Shown here in pieces: positions 1 to 12,685 of a DNA stretch of 64,000 nt. Below the pieces are notes generated by a model, which did not search any database, was not told where the DNA came from, and saw only the letters and a list, made by a program, of their open reading frames with translations. Source of the stretch: Rhabditoides inermis (taxonomy: Eukaryota; Nematoda; Chromadorea; Rhabditida; Rhabditidae); NCBI GenBank assembly GCA_963966185.1, contig CAWZYM010000329.1, positions 836,501 to 900,500 on the forward strand, read 5' to 3'. Numbering within the stretch: position 1 is the stretch's first letter; each line of letters opens with the position of its first letter. The position numbers and the translations under genes are program-made.

Positions 1-361
1 TTGTTAAAGACTCAGACAGGTCGTTGCAAATCTACACGGGTCGTAAACAGGTCTCCAAAGGTCTAAACTGATTTGATAACGACTCAGACAGGTTGTTAAA
101 AAGTCAGACAGGTCGTTACAGATCTACACAGGTCGTAAACAGGTCTGCAAAGATCTAAACAGATCTGATATAGACTCAGACAGGTTGTTAAAGACTCAGA
201 CAGGTCGTTACAAATCTACACAGGTCGTAAACAGGTCTACAAAGGTCTAAACTGATCTGATAAAGACTCAGACAGGTTGTTAAAGAGTAAGACAGGTCGT
301 TACAGATTCACACAGGTCGTAAACAGGTCTGCAAAGATCTAAACTGATCTGATATAGACTC
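1..361 (-). repeat. 92-bp satellite (family A), reverse block
   Basis: Tandem ~92-bp monomers written as GACTCAGACAGG...TCGTAAACAGGTCTG, the reverse complement of the monomers that dominate 3657-12685. The block runs off the left edge of the window and stops sharply at a junction (GATATAGACTC followed by AAATGTCGC) that recurs unchanged at 2748, 14746 and 29719. It has no coding capacity. Confidence 0.95.
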
Positions 362-798
362 AAATGTCGCAATTGTCGCAAATTTCGTCAAGTATGAATG
401 TCAAAATGTCAGAATGTCAGAATGATGCAAACATCGCAAAAGTCGCAAATGTCGCAAATGTCGCAAACGTCGCAAATGTCGCAAACGTCGCAAACGTCGC
501 AAATGTCGCAAATGTCGCAAAGTAAGAATGCCAGAATGTCAGAATGATGCAAACATCGCAAATGTCGCAGATGTCGCAAATGTCGCAAATGTCGCAAATG
601 TCGCAAATGTCGCAAATGTCGCGAATGTCGCAATTGTCGCAAATGTCGCAAATGTCGCGAATGTCGCGAATGTCGCAAATGTCGCAAATGATGCAAATTT
701 CGCGAATGTCGCCAAGTAAGAATGTCAAAATGTCAGAATGTCAGAATGATGCAAACATCGCAAATGTCGCAAATGTCGCAAATGTCGCAAATGTCGCC
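362..798 (+). repeat. 9-bp satellite (family B), first and shortest block
   Basis: Tandem AATGTCGCA units with variants such as AATGTCGCG, AATTGTCGCA and AACGTCGCA. They are broken at intervals by a cassette of the type AAGTAAGAATGTCAGAATG / AATGATGCAAACATCGC. The block is about 437 bp. Its right junction, into the 92-bp family at TTGCAGACCTG, differs from the right junction of the two later 9-bp blocks. Confidence 0.95.
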
Positions 799-963
799 TT
801 GCAGACCTGTTTACGACCTGTGTAATTCTGTAACGACCTGTCTGAGCTTTTAACAACCTGTCTGAGTCTTTATCAGATATGTTTAGATTTTTGCAGACCT
901 GTTTACGACCTGTGTAATTCTGTAACGACCTGTGTGAGCCTTTAACAACCTGTCTGAGTGTTT
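799..963 (+). repeat. 92-bp satellite, short forward block
   Basis: Less than two forward monomers of family A, ending in a palindrome centred on TTTAAA (961-966). After this point the same family continues in reverse orientation. Confidence 0.9.
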
Positions 964-2748
964 AAAGAGTCAGACAGGTCGTTACAGATCTGCCCAGGTC
1001 GTTAACAGGTCTGCAAAAGTCTAAACTGATCTGATATAGACTCAGACAGTTTGTTAAAGAGTCAGACAGGTCGTTACAGATCTACACAGTTCGTAAACAG
1101 GTCTTCAAAGATCTAAACTGATTTGATATAGACTCAGACAGGTTGTTAAAGAGTCAGACAGGTCGTTACAAATCTACACAGGTCGTAAACAGGTCTGCAA
1201 AAATCTAAACTGATCTGATATAGACTCAGACAGTTTGTTAAAGAGTCAGACCGGTCGTTACAGATCTACACAGTTCGTAAACAGGTCTTCAAAGATCTAA
1301 ACTGATTTGATATAGACTCAGACAGGTTGTTAAAGAGTCAGACAGGTCGTTACAAATCTACACAGGTCGTAAACAGGTCTGCAAAGATCTAAACTGATCT
1401 GATATAGACTAAGACAGGTTGCTAAAGAGTCAGACAGGTCGTTACAGATCTACACAGGTCGTAAACAGGTCTGGAAAGATCTAAACAGATCTGTCCAAGA
1501 CTCAGACAGGTTGTTAAAGAGTCAGACAGGTCGTTACAGATCTGCACAGGTCGTAAACAGGTCTGGAAAGATCTAAACTGATCTGAAATAGACTCAGACA
1601 GGTTGCTAAAGAATCAGACCGGTCGTTACAGATCTACACAGGTCGTAAACAGGTCTGGAAAGATCTAAGCAGATCTGTCCAAGACTCTGACAGGTTGTTA
1701 AAGAGTCAGACAGGTCGTTACAGATCTGCCCAGGTCGTTAACAGGTCTGCAAAAATCTAAACTGATCTGATTTAGACTCAGACAGTTTGTTAAAGAGTCA
1801 GACAGGTCGTTACAGATCTACACAGATCGTAAACAGGTCTGCAAAGGTCTGAACTGATATGATAAAGACTCAGACAGGTTGTTAAAGAGTCAGACAGGTC
1901 GTCACAGATCTACACAGTTCGTAAACAGGTCTTCAAAGATCTTAACTGATATGATTTAGACTCAGACAGGTTGTTAAAGAGTCAGACAGGTCGTTACAGA
2001 TTTACACAGGTCGTAAACAGGTCTGCAAAGGTCTAAACTGATTTGAAAGACTCAGACAGGATGTTAAAGAGTCAGACAGGTCGTTACAGATCCACACAGG
2101 TCGTAAACAGGTCTGCAAAAATCTAAACTGATCTGATATAGACTCAGACAGGTTGCTAAAGAGTCAGACAGGTCGTTGCAAATCTACACAGGTCGTAAAC
2201 AGGTCGTTACAGATCTACACAGTTCGTAAACAGGTCTGCAAAAACCTAAACTGATCTGATATAGACTCAGACAGGTTGCTAAAGAGTCAGACAGGTCGTC
2301 ACAGATCTACACAGGTCGTAAACATGTCTTCAAAGATATAAACTGATCTGATATAGACTCAAACAGGTTGTTAAAGACTCAGACAGGTTGTTAAAGACTC
2401 AGACAGGTCGTTGCAAATCTACACGGGTCGTAAACAGGTCTCCAAAGGTCTAAACTGATTTGATAACGACTCAGACAGGTTGTTAAAAAGTCAGACAGGT
2501 CGTTACAGATCTACACAGGTCGTAAACAGGTCTGCAAAGATCTAAACAGATCTGATATAGACTCAGACAGGTTGTTAAAGACTCAGACAGGTCGTTACAA
2601 ATCTACACAGGTCGTAAACAGGTCTACAAAGGTCTAAACTGATCTGATAAAGACTCAGACAGGTTGTTAAAGAGTAAGACAGGTCGTTACAGATTCACAC
2701 AGGTCGTAAACAGGTCTGCAAAGATCTAAACTGATCTGATATAGACTC
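964..2748 (-). repeat. 92-bp satellite, reverse block
   Basis: About 19 reverse-oriented monomers. The last ~370 bp (from about 2383) repeat positions 1-361 almost base for base, which marks a duplication of the whole R/9-bp junction. Some monomers carry private variants, for example ACAGTTCGTAAACAG and GACCGGTCG, that recur in the same order at 12.7-14.7 kb and 27.7-29.7 kb. Confidence 0.95.
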
Positions 2749-3656
2749 AAATGTCGCAATTGTCGCAAATTTCGTCAAGTATGAATGTCAAAATGTCAGA
2801 ATGTCAGAATGATGCAAACATCGCAAAAGTCGCAAATGTCGCAAATGTCGCAAACGTCGCAAATGTCGCAAACGTCGCAAACGTCGCAAATGTCGCAAAT
2901 GTCGCAAAGTAAGAATGTCAGAATGTCAGAATGATGCAAACATCGCAAATGTCGCAGATGTCGCAAATGTCGCAAATGTCGCAAATGTCGCCAATGTCGC
3001 AAATGTCGCGAATGTCGCAATTGTCGCAAATGTCGCAAATGTCGCGAATGTCGCGAATGTCGCAAATGTCGCAAATGATGCAAATGCCGCAAATGTCGCC
3101 AAGTAAGAATGTCAAAATGTCAGAATGTCAGAATGATGCAAACATCGCAAATGTCGCAAATGTCGCAAATGTCGCAAATGATGCAAATGTCGCAAATGTC
3201 GCCAAGAAAGAATGTCAAAATGTCAGAATGTCAGAATGATGCAAACATCGCAAATGTCGCAAATGTCGAAAATGTCGCAAATGTCGCAAAGAATGCAAAT
3301 GTCGCAAATGTCGCAAACGTCGCGGAGTAAGAATGTCAGAATGTCAGAATGATGCAAACATCGCAAATGTCGCAAATGTCGCAAATGATGCAAATGTCAC
3401 AAATTATCGCAAATGCCGCGAATGTCGCAATTGTCGTAAATGTCGCAAATGTTGCAAATGTCGCGAATGTCGCAATTGTCGCAAATGTCGATAAATAAGA
3501 AATTCAGAATGATGCAAATATCGCAAATGTCGCAAATGTCGCAAATGTCGCAAATGTCGCAAATGTCGCAAATGTCGCAAATGTCGCAAATGTCGCAAAT
3601 GTCGCAATTGTCGCAAATGTCGCAAATGTCGCAAATGTCGCAAATGTCGCGAATGT
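2749..3656 (+). repeat. 9-bp satellite, second block
   Basis: 908 bp of AATGTCGCA-type units with several AAGTAAGAATGTCAGAATG cassettes. Its left ~450 bp match the block at 362. Its right end (GAATGT then CCTGTCTGAGCC) is the same as the right end of the block at 14747-18201. ORFs reading as MSQ, NVA, CRK, CDI, RHL or ATF repeats are by-products of the stop-free 9-mer. Confidence 0.95.
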
Positions 3657-4967
3657 CCTGTCTGAGCCTTTAACAACCTGTCCGAGTCTTTATCAGATCT
3701 GTTTAGATCTTTGCAGACCTGTTTACGACCTGTGTAGTTCTGTAACGACCTGTCTGAGCCTTTAACAACCTGTCTTAGTCTTTATCAGATCTGTTTAGAT
3801 CTTTGCAGACCTGTTCACGACCTGTGTAAATCTGTAACGACCTGTCTGAGTCTTCAACAACCTGTCTGAGTCTTTTTCAGATCTGTTCAGATCTTTGCAG
3901 ACCTGTTTACGACCTGTGTAAGTCTGTAACGACCTATTTGAGTCTTAAACAACCTGTCTGAGTGTTTATCAGATCTGTTTACATCTTTGCAGACCTGTTT
4001 ACGACCTGTGTAAATCTGTAACGACCTGTCTGAGTCTTCAACAACCTGTCTGAGTCTTTTTCAGATCTGTTCAGATCTTTGCAGACCTGTTTACGACCTG
4101 TGTAATTCTGTAACGACCTGTGTGAGCCTTTAACAACCTGTCTGAGTGTTTATCAAATCTGTTTAGATCTTTGCAGACCTGTTTACGTACTTCTGTAACG
4201 ACCTGTCTGAGCCTTTAACAACCTGTCTGAGTCTTTATCAGATCTGTTTAGATCTTTGCAGATCTGTTTACGATCTGTGTAGATCTGTAACGACCTGTCT
4301 GAGCCTTTAACAACCTGTCTGATGTTTAGATTTTTGCAGACCTGTTTACGACCTGTGAATTCTGTAACGACCTGTGTGAGCCTTTAACAACCTGTCTGAG
4401 TGTTTATCAGATCTGTTTAGATCTTTGCAGACCTGTTCACGACCTGTGTAATTCTGTAACGACCTGTCTGAGCCTTTAACAATCTGTCTGAGTCTTTATC
4501 AGATCTGTTTAGATCTTTGCAGATCTGTTTACGACCTATGTGAGTCTGTAACGACATATTTGAGTCTTTAACAACCTGTCTGAGTCTTTATCAGATCTGT
4601 TTAGATTTTCGCAGACCTGTTTACGACCTGTGTAGATCTGTAACGACCTGTCTGAGTCTTTTACAACCTGTCTGAGTTTTTATCAGACCAGTTTAGATTT
4701 TTGAAGACCTGTTCACGACCTGTGTAATTCTGTAACGACCTGTCTGAGCCTTTAACAACCTGTCTGAGATATCTGTTCAGATCTTTGGAGACCTGTTTAC
4801 GACCTGTGTAATTCTGTAACGACCTGTCTGAGCCTTTAACAACCTGTCTGAGTCTTTATCTATCTGTTTAGATCTTTGCAGACCTGTAACGACCTGTATG
4901 ATCCTTTAACAACCTGTCTGAGTCTTCATCATATCTGTTCAGATCTTTGCAGACCTGTTTACGACCT

Positions 4968-5140
4968 CAGACAGGTTAATAAAGACTCAGACAGGTTGTT
5001 AAAGACTCAGACAGGTCGTTACAGATCTACACAGGTCGTAAACAGGTCTGCAAAGATCTGAACAGATATGATGAAGACTCAGACAGGTTGTTAAAAGATC
5101 ATACAGGTCGTTACAGAAATACAAAGGTCGTGAACAGGTC
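4968..5140 (-). repeat. Inverted 92-bp dimer inside forward block
   Basis: Orientation flips at GACCT/CAGACAGG and returns after the unique 12-bp spacer TTCGTCCTCTCT (5141-5152). About 172 bp, roughly two reverse monomers. Confidence 0.9.
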
Positions 5141-6645
5141 TTCGTCCTCTCTGCAGACCTGTTTACAACGTGTATGAGTCTGTAACGACCTGTCTGAGCC
5201 TTTAACAACCTGTCTGAGTCTTTATCAGATCTGTTTAGATCTTTGCAGACCTGTTTACGACCTTTGTAATTCTGTAACGACCTGTCTGAGCCTTTAACAA
5301 CCTGTCTGAGTCTTTAGCAACCTGTCTGAGTCTTTATCAGATCTGTTTACATCTTTGCAGACCTGTTTACGACGTGTGTGAGTCTGTAACGACCTGTCTG
5401 AGCCTATAACAACCTGTCTGAGTCTTTATCAGATCTGTTCAGATCTTTGCAGACCTGTTTACGACCTGTGTAACTCTGTAACGACCTGTCTGAGCCTTTA
5501 ACAACCTGTCTGGGTCTTTAGCAACCTGTCTGAGTCTTTGTCAGATCTGTTTACATCTTTGCAGACCTGTTCCCGACCTGTGTAAATCTGTAACGACCTG
5601 TCTGAGTCTTCAACAACCTGTCTGAGTCTTTTTCAGATTTGTTCAGATCTTTGCAGACCTGTTTACGACCTGTGTAATTCTGTAACGACCTGTCTGTGCC
5701 TTTAACAACCTGTCTGAGTCTTTATCAGATCTGTTTAGATCTTTGCAGACCTGTTTACGACCTGTGTAAGTCTGTTAAGACCTATTTGAGTCTTAAACAA
5801 CCTGTCTGAGTCTTTTTCAGATCTGTTTAGATTTTCGCAGACCTGTTTACGACCTGTGTAGATCTGTAACGACCTGTCTGAGTCTTTTACAACCTGTCTG
5901 AGTTTTTATCAGACCAGTTTAGATTTTTGAAGACCTGTTCACGACCTGTGTAATTCTGTAACGACCTGTCTGAGCCTTTAACAACCTGTCTGAGATATCT
6001 GTTCAGATCTTTGCAGACCTGTTCCCGACCTGTGTAAATCTGTAACGACCTGTCTGAGTCTTCAACAACCTGTCTGAGTCTTTTTCAGATCTGTTCAGAT
6101 CTTTGCAGACCTGTTTACGACCTGTGTAATTCTGTAACGACCTGTCTGTGCCTTTAACAACCTGTCTGAGTCTTTATCAGATCTGTTTAGATCTTCGCAG
6201 ACCTGTTTACGACCTGTGTAAGTCTGTTAAGACCTATTTGAGTCTTAAACAACCTGTCTGAGTCTTTTTCAGATCTGTTTAGATTTTCGCAGACCTGTTT
6301 ACGACCTGTGTAGATCTGTAACGACCTGTCTGAGTCTTTTACAACCTGTCTGAGTTTTTATCAGACCAGTTTAGATTTTTGAAGACCTGTTCACGACCTG
6401 TGTAATTCTGTAACGACCTGTCTGAGCCTTTAACAACCTGTCTGAAATATCTGTTCAGATCTTTGGAGACCTGTTTACGACCTGTGTGATTCTGTAACGA
6501 CCTGTCTGAGCCTTTAACAACCTGTCTGAGTCTTTATCTATCTGTTTAGATCTTTGCAGACCTGTAACGACCTGTATGATCCTTTAACAACCTGTCTGAG
6601 TCTTCATCATATCTGTTCAGATCTTTGCAGACCTGTTTACGACCT

Positions 6646-6817
6646 CAGACAGGTTAATAAAGACTCAGACAGGTTGTTAAAGACTCAGACAGGTCGTTAC
6701 AGATCTACACAGGTCGTAAACAGGTCTGCAAAGATCTGAACAGATATGATGAGACTCAGACAGGTTGTTAAAAGATCATACAGGTCGTTACAGAAATACA
6801 AAGGTCGTGAACAGGTC
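6646..6817 (-). repeat. Inverted 92-bp dimer
   Basis: Same two breakpoints and the same TTCGTCCTCTCT spacer as the copy at 4968, 1678 bp further along. Confidence 0.9.
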
Positions 6818-8753
6818 TTCGTCCTCTCTGCAGACCTGTTTACAACGTGTATGAGTCGGTAACGACCTGTCTGAGCCTTTAACAACCTGTCTGAGTCTTT
6901 ATCAGATCTGTTTAGATCTTTGCAGACCTGTTTACGACCTGTGTAATTCTGTAACGACCTGTCTGAGCCTTTAACAACCTGTCTGAGTCTTTAGCAACCT
7001 GTCTGAGTCTTTATCAGATCTGTTTACATCTTTGCAGACCTGTTTACGACGTGTGTGAGTCTGTAACGACCTGTCTGAGCCTATAACAACCTGTCTGAGT
7101 CTTTATCAGATCTGTTCAGATCTTTGCAGACCTGTTTACGACCTGTGTAATTCTGTAACGACCTGTCTGAGCCTTTAACAACCTGTCTGGGTCTTTAGCA
7201 ACCTGTCTGAGTCTTTATCAGATCTGTTTACATCTTTGCAGACCTGTTCCCGACCTGTGTAAATCTGTAACGACCTGTCTGAGTCTTCAACAACCTGTCT
7301 GAGTCTTTTTCAGATCTGTTCAGATCTTTGCAGACCTGTTTACGACCTGTGTAATTCTGTAACGACCTGTCTGTGCCTTTAACAACCTGTCTGAGTCTTT
7401 ATCAGATCTGTTTAGATCTTTGCAGACCTGTTTACGACCTGTGTAAGTCTGTTAAGACCTATTTGAGTCTTAAACAACCTGTCTGAGTCTTTTTCAGATC
7501 TGTTTAGATTTTTGCAGACCTGTTTACGACCTGTGTAATTCTGTAACGACCTGTGTGAGCCTTTAACAACCTGTCTGAGTGTTTATCAGATCTGTTTAGA
7601 TCTTTGCAGACCTGTTTACGACCTGTGTAATTCTGTAACGACCTGTCTGAGCCTTTAACAACCTGTCTGAGTCTTTATCAGATCTGTTTAGATCTTTGCA
7701 GATCTGTTTACGACCTATGTAAGTCTGTAACGACATATTTGAGTCTTTAACAACCTGTCTGAGTCTTTATCAGATCTGTTTAGATCTTTGCAGATCTGTT
7801 TACGACCTGTGTAAGTCTGTAACGACCTATTTGAGTCTTTAACAACATGTCTGTGTCTTTTTCAGATCTGTTTAGATTTTTGCAGACCTGTTCCCGACCT
7901 GTGTAAATCTGTAACGACCTGTGTGAGCCTTTAACAACCTGTCTGAGTTTTTATCAGATCTGTTTAGATCTTTGCAGACCTGTTTACGACCTGTGTAATT
8001 CTGTAACGACCTGTCTGAGCCTTTAACAACCTGTCTGAGTCTTTATCAGATCTGTTTAGATCTTTGCAGATCTGTTTACGATCTGTGTAGATCTGTAACG
8101 ACCTGTCTGAGCCTTCAACAACCTGTCTGAGTCTTTATCAGATCTGTTTAGATCTTTGCAGACCTGTTTACGACCTGACCTGTCTGAGTCTTTAACAATC
8201 TGTTTGAGTCTTTTTCAGATCTGTTTAGATCTTTGCAGACCTGTTTACGATCTGTATAGATCTGTAACGACCTGTCTGAGCCTTTAACAACCTGTCTGAG
8301 TCTTTATCAGATCTGTTTAGATCTTTGCAGACCTGTTTACGACCTGTGTAATTCTGTAACGACCTGTGTAATTCTGTAACGACCTGTCTGAGCCTTTAAC
8401 AACCTGTCTGAGTCTTTATCAGATATGTTTAGATCTTTGCAGACCTGTTTACGACCTGTGTAAGTCTGTAACGACCTATTTGAGTCCTAAACAACCTGTC
8501 TGAGTCTTTTTCAGATCTGTTTAGATTTTTGCAGACCTGTTTACGACCTGTGTAATTCTGTAACGACCTGTGTAATTCTGTAACGACCTGTCTGAGCCTT
8601 TAACAACCTGTCTGAGTCTTTATCAGACATGTTTAGATCTTTGCAGACCTGTTTACGACCTGTGTAAGTCTGTAACGACCTATTTGAGTCCTAAACAACC
8701 TGTCTGAGTCTTTTTCAGATCTGTTCAGATCTTTGCAGACCTGTTTACGACCT

Positions 8754-8925
8754 CAGACAGGTTAATAAAGACTCAGACAGGTTGTTAAAGACTCAGACAG
8801 GTCGTTACAGATCTACACAGGTCGTAAACAGGTCTGCAAAGATCTGAACAGATATGATGAGACTCAGACAGGTTGTTAAAAGATCATACAGGTCGTTACA
8901 GAAATACAAAGGTCGTGAACAGGTC
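8754..8925 (-). repeat. Inverted 92-bp dimer
   Basis: Identical breakpoints and spacer; 2108 bp after the previous copy. Confidence 0.9.
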
Positions 8926-10657
8926 TTCGTCCTCTCTGCAGACCTGTTTACAACGTGTATGAGTCGGTAACGACCTGTCTGAGCCTTTAACAACCTGTCT
9001 GAGTCTTTATCAGATCTGTTTAGATCTTTGCAGACCTGTTTACGACCTGTGTAATTCTGTAACGACCTGTCTGAGCCTTTAACAACCTGTCTGGGTCTTT
9101 AGCAACCTGTCTGAGTCTTTATCAGATCTGTTTACATCTTTGCAGACCTGTTCCCGACCTGTGTAAATCTGTAACGACCTGTCTGAGTCTTCAACAACCT
9201 GTCTGAGTCTTTTTCAGATCTGTTCAGATCTTTGCAGACCTGTTTACGACCTGTGTAATTCTGTAACGACCTGTCTGTGCCTTTAACAACCTGTCTGAGT
9301 CTTTATCAGATCTGTTTAGATCTTTGCAGACCTGTTTACGACCTGTGTAAGTCTGTTAAGACCTATTTGAGTCTTAAACAACCTGTCTGAGTCTTTTTCA
9401 GATCTGTTTAGATTTTTGCAGACCTGTTTACGACCTGTGTAATTCTGTAACGACCTGTGTGAGCCTTTAACAACCTGTCTGAGTGTTTATCAGATCTGTT
9501 TAGATCTTTGCAGACCTGTTTACGACCTGTGTAATTCTGTAACGACCTGTCTGAGCCTTTAACAACCTGTCTGAGTCTTTATCAGATCTGTTTAGATCTT
9601 TGCAGATCTGTTTACGACCTATGTAAGTCTGTAACGACATATTTGAGTCTTTAACAACCTGTCTGAGTCTTTATCAGATCTGTTTAGATCTTTGCAGATC
9701 TGTTTACGACCTGTGTAAGTCTGTAACGACCTATTTGAGTCTTTAACAACATGTCTGTGTCTTTTTCAGATCTGTTTAGATTTTTGCAGACCTGTTCCCG
9801 ACCTGTGTAAATCTGTAACGACCTGTGTGAGCCTTTAACAACCTGTCTGAGTTTTTATCAGATCTGTTTAGATCTTTGCAGACCTGTTTACGACCTGTGT
9901 AATTCTGTAACGACCTGTCTGAGCCTTTAACAACCTGTCTGAGTCTTTATCAGATCTGTTTAGATCTTTGCAGATCTGTTTACGATCTGTGTAGATCTGT
10001 AACGACCTGTCTGAGCCTTCAACAACCTGTCTGAGTCTTTATCAGATCTGTTTAGATCTTTGCAGACCTGTTTACGACCTGACCTGTCTGAGTCTTTAAC
10101 AATCTGTTTGAGTCTTTTTCAGATCTGTTTAGATCTTTGCAGACCTGTTTACGATCTGTATAGATCTGTAACGACCTGTCTGAGCCTTTAACAACCTGTC
10201 TGAGTCTTTATCAGATCTGTTTAGATCTTTGCAGACCTGTTTACGACCTGTGTAATTCTGTAACGACCTGTGTAATTCTGTAACGACCTGTCTGAGCCTT
10301 TAACAACCTGTCTGAGTCTTTATCAGATATGTTTAGATCTTTGCAGACCTGTTTACGACCTGTGTAAGTCTGTAACGACCTATTTGAGTCCTAAACAACC
10401 TGTCTGAGTCTTTTTCAGATCTGTTTAGATTTTTGCAGACCTGTTTACGACCTGTGTAATTCTGTAACGACCTGTGTAATTCTGTAACGACCTGTCTGAG
10501 CCTTTAACAACCTGTCTGAGTCTTTATCAGATATGTTTAGATCTTTGCAGACCTGTTTACGACCTGTGTAAGTCTGTAACGACCTATTTGAGTCCTAAAC
10601 AACCTGTCTGAGTCTTTTTCAGATCTGTTCAGATCTTTGCAGACCTGTTTACGACCT

Positions 10658-10829
10658 CAGACAGGTTAATAAAGACTCAGACAGGTTGTTAAAGACTCAG
10701 ACAGGTCGTTACAGATCTACACATGTCGTAAACAGGTCTGCAAAGATCTGAACAGATATGATGAGACTCAGACAGGTTGTTAAAAGATCATACAGGTCGT
10801 TACAGAAATACAAAGGTCGTGAACAGGTC
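10658..10829 (-). repeat. Inverted 92-bp dimer
   Basis: Identical breakpoints and spacer; 1904 bp after the previous copy. It carries a private ACATGTCGTAAACAG variant. Confidence 0.9.
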
Positions 10830-12685
10830 TTCGTCCTCTCTGCAGACCTGTTTACAACGTGTATGAGTCGGTAACGACCTGTCTGAGCCTTTAACAACCT
10901 GTCTGAGTCTTTATCAGATCTGTTTAGATCTTTGCAGACCTGTTTACGACCTGTGTAATTCTGTAACGACCTGTCTGAGCCTTTAACAACCTGTCTGGGT
11001 CTTTAGCAACCTGTCTGAGTCTTTATCAGATCTGTTTACATCTTTGCAGACCTGTTCCCGACCTGTGTAAATCTGTAACGACCTGTCTGAGTCTTCAACA
11101 ACCTGTCTGAGTCTTTTTCAGATCTGTTCAGATCTTTGCAGACCTGTTTACGACCTGTGTAATTCTGTAACGACCTGTCTGTGCCTTTAACAACCTGTCT
11201 GAGTCTTTATCAGATCTGTTTAGATCTTTGCAGACCTGTTTACGACCTGTGTAAGTCTGTTAAGACCTATTTGAGTCTTAAACAACCTGTCTGAGTCTTT
11301 TTCAGATCTGTTTAGATTTTTGCAGACCTGTTTACGACCTGTGTAATTCTGTAACGACCTGTGTGAGCCTTTAACAACCTGTCTGAGTGTTTATCAGATC
11401 TGTTTAGATCTTTGCAGACCTTTTTACGACCTGTGTAATTCTGTAACGACCTGTCTGAGCCTTTAACAACCTGTCTGAGTCTTTATCAGATCTGTTTAGA
11501 TCTTTGCAGATCTGTTTACGACCTATGTAAGTCTGTAACGACATATTTGAGTCTTTAACAACCTGTCTGAGTCTTTATCAGATCTGTTTAGATCTTTGCA
11601 GATCTGTTTACGACCTGTGTAAGTCTGTAACGACCTATTTGAGTCTTTAACAACATGTCTGTGTCTTTTTCAGATCTGTTTAGATTTTTGCAGACCTGTT
11701 CCCGACCTGTGTAAATCTGTAACGACCTGTGTGAGCCTTTAACAACCTGTCTGAGTTTTTATCAGATCTGTTTAGATCTTTGCAGACCTGTTTACGACCT
11801 GTGTAATTCTGTAACGACCTGTCTGAGCCTTTAACAACCTGTCTGAGTCTTTATCAGATCTGTTTAGATCTTTGCAGATCTGTTTACGATCTGTGTAGAT
11901 CTGTAACGACCTGTCTGAGCCTTCAACAACCTGTCTGAGTCTTTATCAGATCTGTTTAGATCTTTGCAGACCTGTTTACGACCTGACCTGTCTGAGTCTT
12001 TAACAATCTGTTTGAGTCTTTTTCAGATCTGTTTAGATCTTTGCAGACCTGTTTACGATCTGTATAGATCTGTAACGACCTGTCTGAGCCTTTAACAACC
12101 TGTCTGAGTCTTTATCAGATCTGTTTAGATCTTTGCAGACCTGTTTACGACCTGTGTAATTCTGTAACGACCTGTGTAATTCTGTAACGACCTGTCTGAG
12201 CCTTTAACAACCTGTCTGAGTCTTTATCAGATATGTTTAGATCTTTGCAGACCTGTTTACGACCTGTGTAAGTCTGTAACGACCTATTTGAGTCCTAAAC
12301 AACCTGTCTGAGTCTTTTTCAGATCTGTTTAGATTTTTGCAGACCTGTTTACGACCTGTGTAATTCTGTAACGACCTGTGTGAGCCTTTAACAACCTGTC
12401 TGAGTGTTTATCAGATCTGTTTAGATTTTTGCAGATCTGTTTACGATCTGTGTAGATCTGTAACGACCTGTCTGAGCCTTTAACAACCTGTCTGAGTCTT
12501 TATCAGATCTGTTTAGATCTTTGCAGACCTGTTTACGACCTGTGTAATTCTGTAACGACCTGTCTGAGCCTTTAACAACCTGTCTGAGTCTTTATCAGAT
12601 ATGTTTAGATTTTTGCAGACCTGTTTCCGACCTGTGTAATTCTGTAACGACCTGTGTGAGCCTTTAACAACCTGTCTGAGTGTTT

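Larger units (their letters stand above)
3657..12685 (+). repeat. 92-bp satellite, long forward block
   Basis: About 9 kb of forward family-A monomers. Each monomer is itself built of ~20-bp sub-motifs around ACGACCTGT, AACCTGTCTGAG and AGATCTGTTTAGATC. Monomer variants recur as higher-order repeats with periods near 1678, 1904 and 2108 bp. Four short inverted dimers (4968, 6646, 8754 and 10658) interrupt the orientation. There is no coding sequence. Confidence 0.95.

Noticed and set aside
1081..1110. CENP-B box in the 92-bp monomer (ACAGTTCGTAAACAGG)
   Set aside because: Only TTCG fits; the required A and CGGG positions do not match. A centromeric role is possible but not shown.
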